From Tretioscincus oriximinensis (lineage: Eukaryota; Chordata; Lepidosauria; Squamata; Gymnophthalmidae), in NCBI GenBank assembly GCA_022410635.1, contig JAJVDF010000018.1, positions 2,712,932 through 2,776,931 of the forward strand: 64,000 bases of DNA, in the 5' to 3' direction. A model generated the notes under the pieces. The model saw nothing but the letters and a program-made list of their open reading frames with translations, had not been told where the DNA came from and searched no databases. The position numbers and the translations under genes are program-made. Below, in pieces: positions 1-11,864 of this stretch. Each line of letters starts with the position of its first letter. The first letter of the stretch is position 1.

Positions 1-1560
1 CCCCTTCCCTCTATACCGAGAGTTGGAGAGGAAAACCATATTCCTCTAGGCTGGTGACTCTGAGACTTCACGCCTCGTCTCCTCCGCCACCGCTACNTGT
101 TTCTTCGTTATTGTCCATAAATTTAAGCTCTTCTTTTTTGTTTGTGTTTAGATTGTCCTTAATTTAGACTTTATCTTTATATGATCTGAGTCTGTCTTTT
201 GTCCATTTCTGGTTTTTTTCTTTTTTTTTTCTTTCATTTGCTGGACTGCTCGGAGTAGAATGTCCTCTTCTGTCTCAGATTCTTCTGAACTTTCTGCAGA
301 TAATTCTATTTCTTCTTTGTCTTGCTGTTGAGCTGGTCCCTCNTTTGCAATGTCTTCTTGTGTGTTNTCTTCTTCCATATTTCGGTCCTCATTTTTGTCT
401 GACTGGGTTATGGTTTTCTGCGGTTGTTTTTTTCCTTTGGCTTTGTTTTTAGGCTGGTGTTTGTAATTTTCCCTTCCTTTTGCACTGTCTTGCTCTTTCA
501 TGGAGATTCCCAGATCTTTTAGTAGTTGATTTGCTTCTTTTTGATTTTTAGCTTTGAATCTTTTACCTTCTTTNATTACTAGTAGTGTAGCTGGGTATAT
601 CCACGTATATTTTTGTTTATTATTTTGAAGGCAGATTGTATATTCCTTCAATTCGAGGCGCTGCTTNAAGGTTTCTCCTGATAGATCTATCATCGGGTAT
701 ACCTTTTTNCCATCATAGTTCAGGTCTTTTTGTCTTTTTAAAGAGTAGAAGATCCTCTCCTTTGTTTTTTCCTTGGTAAATTTGACCAAGACATCCAGTG
801 GGGTTTCACTTCCTCTCAGAACCCAGTGAGCACGTTCTATGTCCTCTTCTTTTATCTGGATGCCTTGGTTTGTGAGCCATTTTATTATTTTTTCTTCTAA
901 ATCCTTTTTTTCTGAGGGCGGTATTCCTCTTAAACGGATCTGTGCTCTCCTCGCCCTATCTTCTGCCTGCGCCATTTTTATTTTGAGTTGTGCTATTTTT
1001 TCTTCCTTTTCCTTGTCTGAGCTTATTAGTTGTTGTATTTGAGTTCTGTAGGTTTCTAATAGATCTGNATGTTCATTTAATGCTTCCTCATGCCTTTGTC
1101 CTATATTTTCAATTACTTGTAGTCTTTTATCAATTTTCGTTATTTCCGTGTTTATTTTGGAAATTTCCCCGCTTATTTTTACTTGCCCTTGTATGAGTTG
1201 GTCCAGCTTATTTAGGGTTAAGTCATTTTTTGCTGTTGTTGAGGGTTCCGATTGATTTGTACAAGTCGTAGACATTCTTTTATTATGATAATGAGCTCTT
1301 ACCGGCTGCCTTTTTCGGTCAGGCGGACAGGCGATCGGGGTTCGTTCTTCTGCTAGAGGTTTGCTTGTTTTTAGTGCCCTTTTCGTTTTTGCCTGTCTTG
1401 ATTTTGCGCCTCGATCCCTTCGCCTTCTCGGTCCGTCGTTTTTTATATTTTTGTCTGGATTTTTTATTGAGCTTTTTTTAGTTTTTTAGTAAGCGGTTTG
1501 CGGAGGAGACCTGGCTTGCGTCTTTCCTTCAGCCGCGCATGCGTCCTCTTCAGGGTTGGT
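1..1560 (-). mobile_element. LINE-1 element, 5' UTR and ORF1, cut by window edge
   Basis: The minus strand shows about 285 nt of putative 5' UTR (1276-1560), then an open ORF1 (148-1275), then sequence running off the left edge where ORF2 would follow. ORF1 has no stop over 375 codons, only a few N-ambiguous codons, so the copy is young. The 5' boundary near 1560 is approximate. Confidence 0.8.
148..1275 (-). CDS. LINE-1 ORF1 protein
   Basis: A 375-residue open frame starting with ATG at 1273-1275. The N-terminal third is rich in E, K, Q and I with heptad-like spacing, a likely coiled coil (about 20-110). An RRM-like segment follows (RRAQIRLRGIPP, about 110-200, with VLVKFTKEKTKERIF), then a C-terminal domain (YPMIDLSGE to NQLLKDL). 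The tail is charged and low-complexity. The order coiled coil, RRM, C-terminal domain is that of the L1 ORF1 RNA chaperone, which coats L1 RNA in retrotransposition. Several residues are unknown because of Ns. It is not a host gene. Confidence 0.85.
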   Translation of the reverse strand: MSTTCTNQSEPSTTAKNDLTLNKLDQLIQGQVKISGEISKINTEITKIDKRLQVIENIGQRHEEALNEHXDLLETYRTQIQQLISSDKEKEEKIAQLKIKMAQAEDRARRAQIRLRGIPPSEKKDLEEKIIKWLTNQGIQIKEEDIERAHWVLRGSETPLDVLVKFTKEKTKERIFYSLKRQKDLNYDXKKVYPMIDLSGETXKQRLELKEYTICLQNNKQKYTWIYPATLLVXKEGKRFKAKNQKEANQLLKDLGISMKEQDSAKGRENYKHQPKNKAKGKKQPQKTITQSDKNEDRNMEEXNTQEDIAXEGPAQQQDKEEIELSAESSEESETEEDILLRAVQQMKEKKKKKTRNGQKTDSDHIKIKSKLRTI

Positions 1561-2364
1561 GTTTGATGTACAAAAAGAATGTGTATTCGTTAGCGAGTCA
1601 AAAACAAGGAGGTTTTAGCCCAGCAGGAGAAAGCAAATGTTAAGTGTTATATACAGGCCTGAAATGTTTTAGTTTGTCTTCCTATTGCTGTGTTTCAGGT
1701 TTTAGAAAGAACATTGGAATTGTATGCCTATCAAGATGGTAATTTCCACTTTTAATCTTGAAAAGCTGGGACTTCTTTTCAAGCTTTATTTTTTTTCAAT
1801 TACAACACTGCCCTAAACCTGAAGGTCTCAGGTAGGCTGAACAGATGACCCCCTTTTGGGGTGGGGTGGGGGAGGGGGACCCGGTTTTGGACTCTGGCAA
1901 CCGGGCTCAGCTCCTGAAGGCAACCTGAAGTCTGAACCTGTTGTTCCTGCAGGATTAAGACCAAAGATTCAGATGGTGGGAACAGCTGGGGATTCACAGC
2001 CAGGTCCCAATTATGAAATTCCCCAGCTCTGGGGCTACCCAGCCTTGGTATAGTAGCAGGGAGGACTTGCCCTCTTCACCTCAGAAAAAGTGTAGGAGTA
2101 AGTTACATGCTAATCTACAGCAGAAGAGATGCAGCAGCAGATGATGAGTCCTTGAAGGGAATTAATGTCAGGGTGGGTGGAGGTTTGCTATATAAAAAGG
2201 GTAACAGTTGAGTTATCTTGTGATAAGTTGTACTTTTGTTTAGAAGCCATTGGCTTTGTCTGTTTTTATGACCTCTGTCGTGCGGAGCATTTTCTTTGTA
2301 GAGCCTTGATTTTCCTGAAGCCTTCTCTGCCTTTCTGGAGCTGGTCTACAACACTGCACTCTAG

Positions 2365-2445
2365 AGTACATAAGAACATAGGAAGAGCTCTGTTGGACTG
2401 GGGCATAATCCATCTAGTCCACCACTTGTTTCTGAGCATTAAGTA
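2365..2445 (-). repeat. CR1/L3-like LINE 3' end fragment
   Basis: Contains the reverse of the 3' terminus (AAGAACATAGGAAGAGC, CATCTAGTCCA) shared by many copies in this window. Confidence 0.65.
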
Positions 2446-2549
2446 GAAGGCAAAACCTTCACTTCCTCTTAACTCCTGTCAATTGCAGATTAAGGACTTC
2501 TTTCTAGACACATGAGGTTTTGTGTTTGCATGACTACCTGCTGTCTTTG

Positions 2550-2612
2550 AAAAGCCAGCAAAGGAGCTAGCAGCACTTTGAGACTAACTTGAGAAAAGTG
2601 GTTGGCATAAGG
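2550..2612 (+). repeat. Long hairpin element, family H, single-arm fragment
   Basis: GCCAGCAAAGGAGCTAGCAG and GACTAACTTGAGAAAAGTGG with GGCATAAG, matching the left arm of the 60579 copy; the second arm is absent. Confidence 0.72.
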
Positions 2613-2770
2613 AGGCATTCTAAGCTAGGCTAGGGCACCTCTGACGATGTTGGCTTTCTGTGGGCCATGTTAGCTCTCAGTATTTCCACATACACATCCT
2701 CTAAACAAAGAATTGGATATATGTAGCAACTATCACATGCAAATAATTACTAATCCAAATGTATTTATGC

Positions 2771-2960
2771 GCCAGTTTGATGTAATGGTTAGAGTGTTGG
2801 ACTCTTATCTGGTGGTCTTCCAGTTCGATTCCACACTCATCCAGGAAGCCAACTGGGTGAACTTGGGTCAATAACAGTTCTTTAGAACTCTCTCAGCCCC
2901 ACTTACTTCACAGGGCGTCTGTTGTGGAGAAAGCAATAAAAGCTATGTGAGCTACCTCTC
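2771..2960 (+). repeat. tRNA-derived SINE (L2-tail type)
   Basis: Starts with GCCAGTTTGATGTAATGG (A-box region) and has a B-box-like CAGTTCGATTCC, then the CAGCCCCAC and GTTGTGGAGAAAGCAA body shared with the copies at 27248 and 30612. The 3' end is truncated. Confidence 0.75.
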
Positions 2961-4029
2961 AGCTCACAACTGCATGTTTTTTGGTGTAGGAAACAAACAG
3001 TAATTGGCTTTCACCCATCCATTTTAAGCCCAAGTGCCACTAGGTCCATTTTTGTCTGTTTGCACAAAATGCTTTCTCATTGACCAGTTTCCTGCCACTC
3101 CATGCTGACAATTTTCTGATTTGAAACCCTGATTTATCATTTAATCTCAGGCGGGTGCATTTCCTTAACGCTCTACAATTATCCAGTTCAGCCCTCCTCA
3201 TAAATCTTTCAGCTTTGAGTACATTTTTGTGTGTGCACACATGGGTTCACACATGCAGATAAATTGCACAATGAAGTTAAAGCGACTATAAAGGGTGTGG
3301 AGGGGAGCAAAAGGGATGTTTGCTTACTGGGTGACCTCACCTCACTCTTCAGGGAACAATGGTAAAAGAGCCTTGCTGTGACACTCGTCAATATACGTGT
3401 AAATAGGTAGGTATTTTTCTTTTTCAAGAAGGTTCATGGTACTGAGGAACAACTTGTCATTAAATTTTGTTCCGTATGGAACATGTAATTGTGAGTTATA
3501 ATATTGTTCATTCAAAATGTTTTGTTCATTTTGAAAATTTATAACTCACTCTTCATCTCCTAATCTTGAAATGTGGGACAACATTTCAAACAGAAATAAT
3601 TCATTGGATAATGGAAGTTTCATTAAAAAGCCAGAATCTTTTGGTTTAATACATCTGAGACCATTTTGTTCCAAGATCTCATTTTTTNAAAAAATCAGCT
3701 AATGCCTAAAGGTAAACCATTTTGAAGCTCTTGGTACAGCAGATAGAATCTTCTTGAATTTGACTAAATAATGATACTGCTATAGAGAATAATGATGCTG
3801 CCATAGATACTGCTCAATGATAATTCCAGCATATTTTGATCCATGACAAGAGTAATTTCCACATACGGTAGGAAAAACCTGAGTGCAGGAATTAGGGGGT
3901 TGGCCAGTTTTATATGGAATTAACTTCTGAATTATTTTCTTCTGTAGGAAAACATATTTAATAATATTTGTAGAGATAATTAATGGTTGCTTGAAACCAA
4001 TGTAAAATATGTGGCTAGAACTGTTCTTC

Positions 4030-4939
4030 CAGTGTAGCACCAAAGTGAGTACACCCTTCACATTTTTGTCAATATTTTATTATATCTTTGCCTGGGGTAA
4101 CATGCAAAGGTGATGCACAAGAAGGCATGCAAACAGTTTGCTGAAAACAAGCAGACCAACATCATTGATTACTGGAACCATATCCTGTGGTCCGATGAGA
4201 CCAAGATAAACTTATTTGGATCAGATGGTGTCAAGCATGTATGACGGCAACCAGGTGAGTAGTACAAAGATAAGTGTGCCTTGTCTACAATAAATCATGG
4301 TGGTGGGAGTGTCATGGTTTGGGGCTGCATGAGTGCTGCCGGCTAAAGAGAGCTACAGTTCATTGAGGAAACCATGAATGCCACCATACACAGCGACATA
4401 CTGAAGCAGATTGTGATTCCCTGCCTTCGGACACTGGGCCACAAGACAGTATTCCAACATAATGACCCGCCAAAATGACCATGGCCTTGCTGAAGAAGTT
4501 GAGGGTAAAGGTGCTGGACTGGCCAAGCATGTCACCAGCTCTAAACCCTCTTGAGCATCTGTGGGACATTCTCAAATGGAAGGTGAAGGAGCACAAGGTC
4601 TCTAATATGGAATGGAAGAGGATCACAGTTACAACCTTTTTATAGCTCCAGTTAACTCCATGCCCAAGAGAGTTAACTGGAATTAATGGTGGGCACACAA
4701 AATATTGACACTTTGGCTTCAATTTGCCCATTTTCACTTCAGGTATACTCACTTTTATTGCTAGTGGTTTAGACATTGATGGCTGTGTGTTGAGTTATTT
4801 TGAGGGCACAGCAAATGTAAACAGTTATACAAATTGTATACTGACTACTTTCCTTTGTATGCCACTGTCATATCTTCACTTATGTCCTATACAAAGATAT
4901 AATAAAGTATTGACAAAAACACACTTTTGTGGTACACAG
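4030..4939 (+). mobile_element. Tc1/mariner element, internally deleted
   Basis: About 910 bp. The left terminal repeat (4030-4090) and the inverted right one (about 4887-4939) share the block TTGTCAATA-TTTATTATATCTTTG, and TA dinucleotides adjoin the right end. The left repeat runs almost directly into the middle of the transposase, so the 5' coding part is missing. It is non-autonomous. Confidence 0.82.
4110..4640 (+). pseudogene. Tc1-like transposase, decayed
   Basis: Conceptual translation shows WSDETKINLFGSDG, then GGGSVMVWGCMSA, and QHNDPPK, the conserved blocks around the DDE catalytic aspartates of Tc1-family transposases. In-frame stops and shifts occur after KHV and elsewhere, and the N-terminal DNA-binding region is absent. 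It cannot encode a working enzyme. Confidence 0.85.
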
Positions 4940-5144
4940 TAAATCTCTCAAATGTGTCCCTATGTAGTCTTACAACTAGTGTCCATGGTAACCTCATAAT
5001 TAGATTACATAACACTCTGGTTAGGATTATTCTCGTTACCCAACCCTGTAAGGTGCTGGAAACACATAGACAGAGCTGTCTCTTCCTCTACTGTACAAAG
5101 GCTCAGTGCTGAACAGAAGCACCGAGAGTTAAACAGAATTCAAA

Positions 5145-5305
5145 TACACAGTCCGGGGTCAGAAGTAAACAGAGAGCTATCAGTGTCAAAACATGGTCCA
5201 AAGTCAGAGGGAAACAGAGAGATATTAGAGTCAAAACATGGTTTGAAGTCAGAGAGAAACAGATATACGAGAGCCAGGAACAGTCCAAGGTCAGAGTATG
5301 CAAAC
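5145..5305. repeat. Minisatellite, unit about 54 bp, three copies
   Basis: Three imperfect units each contain a GTC-(C/A)-AAG/GAAGTCAGAG-like block followed by AAACAGA and a TCAAAACATGG step (about 5155, 5205 and 5250). No gene context. Confidence 0.65.
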
Positions 5306-5744
5306 ACAAGATTCGTAAGGCACAGCTGAGACAAGATTGACTCTCAGCATTGAGCTGTGATCTCAGCAGCCTTTAAATCACTCATTCGACACAGAGCATG
5401 ATGAGCTCATCCTTTTTTGCATCAGACGTTGCGACCTTCTGGCTTGTGCATGCTCTTGCCGGCTCTGCAAGATCTCCCTGACCCTGTGTAATTTAACTCT
5501 TCCCCTTCTGATTCTGAGGCTCATAACTCCTACTGCTGCTGGGAGGAAGAGGGAAAAGAGTTCAAAGGGGAAGGCTCTGCTATTTCAGCCTGAACCACCA
5601 CCTTCTCCTGCGAAGATAAACAGTCATCAACAGAACTGGTCACAACAAATCTAGAAGCAGCAACTGATACAAAAAATGTTGGCCAGGATAGCACATGAGC
5701 ACATTACACTTGTGCTGAAGCAACTTATTAGATATTGGATTATA

Positions 5745-5960
5745 AAAACATAAGATGAGCCCTGTGGAATCGGGTCAGAGCCCAACTAGTCCAGCATTCT
5801 TTCTCACACAGTGCCCCACCAATTTCACCTTGACAGTCTGGGACAGAAGAAAGCAAAATCTTCAACTCTATGCCCTGCCTGTTGCTCCATCTCAAAGGCA
5901 GTACCAAGACATCCATCCTAGTAGCTGTTTATAAAGCTGTTATATTCAAAACTATGTACT
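5745..5960 (-). repeat. CR1/L3-like LINE 3' end
   Basis: Reverse of the common tail: ATAAGATGAGCC, then CTAGTCCAGCATTCT and CTCACACAGTG, and the CCATCTCAAAGGCAG block. Confidence 0.7.
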
Positions 5961-6574
5961 TTCTCTAGTTTTATGGGTTCAAAGTACTAAATTGAAGATT
6001 CTACCAGGAAAATTTCTGAGATGATCTGTGAAGATGCTGCTGAAGACAACTCTTTGGTATGTTCATTCTTGTTTTATGTGTTNTGTAAATAGCTTTGGGG
6101 TGTTGGATTAAAAAGTGGTAAATAAAGGTTTTCAATAAACAAATGAGTAACTAATACGTTACAATAATACATCTAACACTCCCAGATAATTAAAATGAAA
6201 AGAAAGAATTTGAGAAGATCACAAAATATCAAACTCTAAAGCTGGAAATTACAAGTAACTCTTGGAGGAGGAGATAATGGTAACTCTCGTTATTAATTTA
6301 TTATGTACAATATCAAAGAAACTAAATAAATATTTGTAAGGTGTCACAGCCAAGAGAAAGCTGGCATGGTCTACCCTTGTTTCATGCCAAACTGCTATTA
6401 AGTTGGCTTAGTGTGGTTTGGATAGCTAGACTAATCAAACTGCTTAGTTGGGGAGAAAGCAAATACTGAAAAAATAAAAATAAATTCTTGCTGAGTGAAA
6501 AAAAATACTGAAGTTAAGCTCAAATACTTTTTTGACCACATAATGAGAACAGAAGGGTTTTTTTTTCCTTACTA

Positions 6575-6850
6575 GTGACTGACTGGTCTATGGAACGTAC
6601 TTACAGAAGAGGTGATGATAGCTAACAACCTGGATAGCTTTAAGATAGGATCAGACAAATTCATGGAAGCTAAGTGGAGCAACTGGTAGTATTCCTAAAA
6701 TATCATTTGCAGGGAGTTGAGAACAGGTGAAGGTTTTCCCTTCTGCTTGAGTCTTCCCTGGTGTAATTGGTGGGTCACTGTCTGAGACAGAATGCTGGAT
6801 TTGATAAGCTGCAGCCTGATTTAGTAGGGCTATTCATGTTCTTATGATTC
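6575..6850 (+). repeat. CR1/L3-like LINE 3' end
   Basis: The sense copy reads GAGGTGATGATAGCTAACAAC, GATAGCTTTAAGATAGGATC and ends at ATGTTCTTATG. The translated start resembles the end of CR1 ORF2 (an EEV-ANSLD-FK pattern). Confidence 0.7.
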
Positions 6851-7111
6851 ATTGGAAATGTAGTTCACAAGGAAACTGCAAAGGCTGAGATGGATACATA
6901 CTTACATAGTGTGATGGAAGCAACAAACATGAAACTTGAGCAAAATCAAGGAGGCAGTGGAAAACAAAGATTTAGCATGATGTGGCCCAAGGGACAATGA
7001 ATGGCCAGACATGGCTTAACAACTGAACAGCCGCCACAAAAGTTTAAATGTTGCCAAGTTTCCCCTTTGCTCTCCAACATTGCTCATACCTGGGGGAATA
7101 GGAGATAACAG

Positions 7112-8400
7112 AATCATAGAATCATAGAATCACAGAGTTGGAAGGGACCTCCCGGGTCATCGGGTCCAACCCCCTGCTTGATGCAGGATTCATTAAACAA
7201 TCCCAGAAAGATGACTGTCCAATCTCTGTTTGAAGACTTCCAGTGTAGGCGAACTCACCATCTCCTGTGGCAAACTATCACCCTGACTGTTAAAAAGTTT
7301 TTTCTGATATCTAATGTAAATCCACTCCCTTGCACTTTCATGCCATTGTTTCTTTCTAATGTGCTAATGAGAACAATGTTGATCCCTCTGCTCTGTGACA
7401 GCCCTTCAGATATTTATAGACAGCTATCAGGTCTCCCCTCAGTCTTCTCTTTTGCAGACTAAACATCCCCAGATCCTTTAACCGTTCTTCATAGGACATG
7501 GTTTCCAGACCACTCACCATCCTTGTAACTCTCTTTTGTACTTGCTCTAGTTTATCAATGTCCTCTTTAAGTTGGGGCCCCAGAACTGAACACAGTATTC
7601 CAAGTGTGGTCGTACCAAAGTACTGTAGAGAGGAATCATTACTTCACGTGAGCGAGATTCTATGCCCCTCTTGATACATCCCAGGATTGTGTTTGCCTTT
7701 TTTGCAACTGCTTCACACTGTTGACTCATGTTTAATCTATGATCTACCCAAACACCCAGGTCCTTCTCACCTGTGCTGCTGCTCAGACATATTCCTCCCA
7801 TTCTATATGTGCTGTTTTCATTATTTTTGCCAAGATGTAGGATCTTGCATTTCTCTCTGTTAAATACCATTCTGTTAGTTTCAGCCCATTGTTCAAGCTT
7901 GTCTAGATCTTTTTGAATCCTATCTCTATCTTGTTTAGTATTAGCAACACCGCCTAGTTTTGTGTCAGCAGCAAATTTGATAAGTTTCTCTTCAATTCCT
8001 TCATCTAGATAATTTATAAATATGTTAAATAGCACCGTGCCTAGGACAGACCTTTGTGGTACACCATTTGAAATGGTCTTCCAATTAGATGTGCAACCAT
8101 TTTTACCACTCTTTGAGTACAGTCACTAAGCCAGTTTTGAATCCATCTAACTGTTGTTTTGTCAATCCCATACTTGACCATTTTGTCAATAAGGATGGAA
8201 TGAGATACTTTGTGAAATGCTTTACTGAAGTCAAGATGTACCACGTCTACTGCATTTCCCTGATCAACCCATTTGGTAATTCTATCATAGAAGGAAATTA
8301 GATTAGTCTGGCATGACCTGTTTGTTACAAATCCATGTTGGCTCTGATTAATTACTGCATTCATATCCAAGTGCTGGCATACATGCTGCTTTATAACTTG
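7112..8400 (-). mobile_element. CR1 LINE, 5'-truncated
   Basis: The 3' terminus on the minus strand is the octamer array seen on the plus strand as ATCATAGAATCATAGAATC at 7122, the CR1 hallmark, followed by GAGTTGGAAGGGACC. Upstream lies the ORF2 remnant. The 5' truncation is near 8400. Confidence 0.9.
7470..8370 (-). pseudogene. CR1 ORF2 reverse transcriptase, C-terminal half, broken
   Basis: Two overlapping frames. The upstream one (8041-8370) has VVHLDFSKAFHKVSH, the RT palm. The downstream one (7547-8035) has LFNIFINYLDEGIE, LIKFAADTKLGG and [15 protein letters not shown] frameshift separates them near 8038. The catalytic box reads FAAD where active CR1 has FADD, so the second aspartate-pair residue is lost. 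The tail continues past 7547 in another frame. Confidence 0.88.
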
Positions 8401-8689
8401 TCAAGGAGCTTTCTTGAGGTGGGATGTCAAACCAAAATGAAACATGCTTAAGAATATACAGCATACCTCTCTGGGCTAATGTAGTGGGTCTAAGTAGACC
8501 TGGCTACACTGCATTCAATGCAGATGAAGCATGCTAGCAAGGAACATGGCCTCTGTCTGATCTTCAATAAAGTGCATTAGAGCGTAGAAAAGGCCTGAAT
8601 GTTTATTGCAGTTACTGGGTAACCCTCTGATCTTTTTCAGACACCTACTATCCTGAAGGGCTTTTCTTCTCCATTGTGTTGTTTTGATA

Positions 8690-8805
8690 ATGGTTGTGGA
8701 GAAAGCAACAACAACAAAAAGTTATGAGCACCACCCTATGGTTGGCCACCCTGAGACCTTTGGGTATAGGACGGGATATAAGTACAAATAAATAGATAAG
8801 TATAT
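8690..8805 (+). repeat. tRNA-derived SINE, 3' half
   Basis: Shows GGTTGTGGAGAAAGCAAC, CACCCTATGGTTGGCCACC, then GACCTTTGGGTATAGG and an AAATAAATAGATAA tail. The tRNA head is missing. Confidence 0.75.
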
Positions 8806-10084
8806 AATCTGAATATTTTAGCTGTTGCTTGTGTAAATTGCAATTGAGATTTTATGAGATGTACCGTACAAATATTTTAAATAACAACAACAGAGAAGGA
8901 TGAGTTATATATTGTAGGTCTTGGGGAAATTATAATGGCAGGTTGCGGACTGTGATCTTAGGGTCTGGATAGAGAAAAGGGTTCTGACATGATGCTTTTC
9001 AAACTCATATCTCAAGGAGAAGTTATAAACTATAATTCTTAAGAGTGGCCTTGAGTTTGGGTTAAACTTCTCCATACCAGATGGTTCCTGAAGGTAACAA
9101 ACCAGCATGATCTTCTAGAGTAAACTAGGTTAGAATTCTGTTTCTTGCTGTGATAAAGGCTCATAGAAAAATGTAGCTATTTTCATCATTTCTTTGTATA
9201 TCAAGCTATATGAACAGGTTTGAAGACCCACCATGGACTCTGATTCTTAAAAAAAAAAAAAGAGCAGGTTTCAAAACATCAATTTTGAAAAGGAGAAAGG
9301 TTGGTGACCTCAGTTAACATCTTGAAATCTGTGGAATTTTACTTAAGACATCTTTTTATTCCTTGAAGGTCACTATCTATTTTTGCTTGCCATTGTTCAA
9401 AGCTACACAAATTTAGAATTATGATATATTTAGTCCTCATTAACTCTTCAGCATCTGGTTAGAAGATGTGTAGCATGAATGTAAGATTATAATTCCAACC
9501 AAAAATGGCTTCCATTTTTTTAAATAAACTAATATAATGAAACTGACACATTTGAGATAATCGATAAAGAGGGTGCGCCATCAACTTACAAACATAAAAT
9601 TCAGGCAATAAATCCAGCAAATCTACTTATAGCCCACTAGTAACCATCAGTTCAACATGGGCATGTGGACATTTTCATGTTGGTCACAGTTTAGATTTAG
9701 TGCTGTTTTCCTTTTGTAACAGTGAATACAGTCGTCTCTCTGAAGAAATATAATCAATCATATTATTTGTGTACTGCCCTTTCAATTTGGAAATTGTCCA
9801 AGGAGGTTTACAGGGAACAGGAAAAATCAAGTACTATATCAAGCGTTGTAAATCGTATCATACAGTTAAATATCACACAAAAGTAAATTATCAATAAAAC
9901 ATAAAATACAAATATAAATATCAGGAGAAAGGATGTGGCAGTAGTAAGCCAAACTCTCCTCTCCCTCTCGGTGTTAGGGCAGCTGCAGCTGTAAAGACCT
10001 TAATGGAAGGGTGTGGCAAAAAGTAAAATTTCTCAAAATATACAGTATATGCCTTGTAATATCTGGATCCTTTTGTGTCCACCA
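8806..10084. other. Intergenic, no gene seen
   Basis: AT-rich. Around 9745-9925 there is an old, unassigned reptile-type repeat that includes GTACTGCCCTTTCAATTTGG and an A-rich tail. Nothing else is recognised. Confidence 0.5.
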
Positions 10085-10212
10085 AAGACCTGCTGAGCCT
10101 TATTCTGGGTTATCTCAGTTCAGAGCTTGCCCATCCACATGCTAGCATGTACATGACGGGCCCCTATTCCTAGGCACAGCCTAGAATAAGGTTCAGTGGG
10201 GACAGGACCTGA
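10085..10212. repeat. Foldback (palindromic) MITE, family F
   Basis: The left arm GAGCCTTATTCTGGGTTAT is matched in inverse by CCTAGAATAAGGTTC at the right, with GCCCATCCACATGCTAGCATG in the centre. Related to the copies at 10878, 56935 and 63700. Confidence 0.65.
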
Positions 10213-10877
10213 GACTTGTATAATCAAGTGGATCATAAATGAAAGGACAATAGGAATAGCACAGAATCAGGCTGCCTGAGCACTGATTCAAATGGTACAT
10301 GTCAATTTGATGCCGTGCAAGCTTATTTATCTAAATACCGCAGATAAAACAGCTTCTCTCTTTGCCTGAGAAGCAGATAACAGCTGATATCCGAGGAAGA
10401 TTGGCAGCTAAAAGGAGGAGCTGGGGCCAAAGTTGCTTTATAAAGAATGTTTTAAAGACAACTTGTAGATAATAAACCATAGCAAATAAAAATACGCCAA
10501 ATGTCAAAGAGGAAGAAAATCCATGACGTGAAAGAATGGAAACAATGTTAAGGGTTTAAATGAGTAATCATCCAAATGCAGTTCACACAAATCTCTTGCC
10601 ATTAATGATAAGTCAACGTGTCTATTAAGTTACTCATTCACGACAAACCTCTTGTGAAAAATTTAAGTAAAATGTGTTAACCTATGTAGGTATGTAAATC
10701 TCAGGTGCCATTAGAGCAGTAATGAAAGTAATTTCCCTCTGAACATTTGGAATTCCGTTGCCAGTTTTTCACCAGAGTTTTTAAGTCCGCTAAACTGTGG
10801 AAGTATTTTTTCCACACCAGCAGCAGCAGAAGTTTACATGATAGGTCAGGGTGTCTTCAGATAGTAAGGGAAAACAG

Positions 10878-11010
10878 ATTCACACGTGGCCTTATTCTGG
10901 GCTATATTTTGGAATAGGGATCTACTATTCACATGGTAATGTAGACTATGGCAGGCATTGGATGTCCAAACTCTATTGTGAGATATAGCCCAGGATAAGG
11001 CTAAGTGTGA
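10878..11010. repeat. Foldback (palindromic) MITE, family F
   Basis: GGCCTTATTCTGGGCTATAT at the left, with its inverse in ATATAGCCCAGGATAAGGC at the right; the centre has ATGGTAATGTAGACTATGGC. Confidence 0.75.
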
Positions 11011-11189
11011 AATCGAATCCATCCAGAGAGACTGAAGGAAGTAACCTGAAGGCAGCACCAGGCTCTTCCCTTGTCTGTTGGGGAAATCTCAAATGACAAA
11101 CACCCACCCATTTCCTTCTGTTTCCCCCCACGCGCTTCCCATATACATTTGAAAGGGACAAGTAATCTGATGTTAAAGCATAAGGGTAA

Positions 11190-11330
11190 CTCTGTTGAAT
11201 TGGGCTACAGGCCTTCAAATCCATCATTCTTTTCCATACAGTGGCCCATTGCTTGCACCTCAAAAAGAGAAGGCAAAACCACCATTAGAGGAATTAGAGG
11301 AATCCTACTTTCCCTTATAATCTGAATACA
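11190..11330 (-). repeat. CR1/L3-like LINE 3' end, diverged
   Basis: AACTCTGTTGAATTGGGCTAC, the CATACAGTGGCCCATTGC block and AGGCAAAACC align with the common reversed tail. Confidence 0.55.
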
Positions 11331-11864
11331 GTGCCTAGGTGGCTGTTTTAGTAGCCACCATTACACTTAGACTTCTTCTTAAAACTGACTTTTAGAAAAC
11401 CTGGAAAATATGGCATCATAGTTGGATTTTACATAATGTCTTTTCCAGTAATGTATTTTCCTTTTTTTCTTTATGCATCTGGAAATTTTTTATTTAGTTT
11501 CAGAAAAGAAAAATATACATAAAACTTAATTCTTGTAAGTTAACCATCTTTTTCTGTACAGTTAAATTCACTGGCTTCCTTAACTTCTGTTCAGTCTTCT
11601 ATATAAGTTTGGCTCAGTATTACATTCTATTTCTCCGTATGTTGCTCTGCTCTACTAATCTCTCCTCAATGATGGGTCTTTAATCTTCAAGGCCTACATT
11701 CTATTTCTTGTAAAAAGTCATTCGTAACAAATTTATCCTTTATCAAAAAAAGTTAGCTTGTCCATTTTAATGAAGGCCATCAATTTAATAAGCCAATTCT
11801 CTGTTGTGGGATTTGTTGTTCTTTCCATTTCTGAACATGAAAGATTCTTGCGGCTGTAATCATA

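Larger units (their letters stand above)
1561..4029. other. Intergenic, no host gene seen
   Basis: AT-rich DNA with old repeat fragments only: a minus-oriented SINE or L2 tail near 1800-1840, a CR1 tail (2365-2445), a piece of the long hairpin family (2550-2612) and a SINE (2771-2960). Short open frames here are not conserved-looking. Confidence 0.6.
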
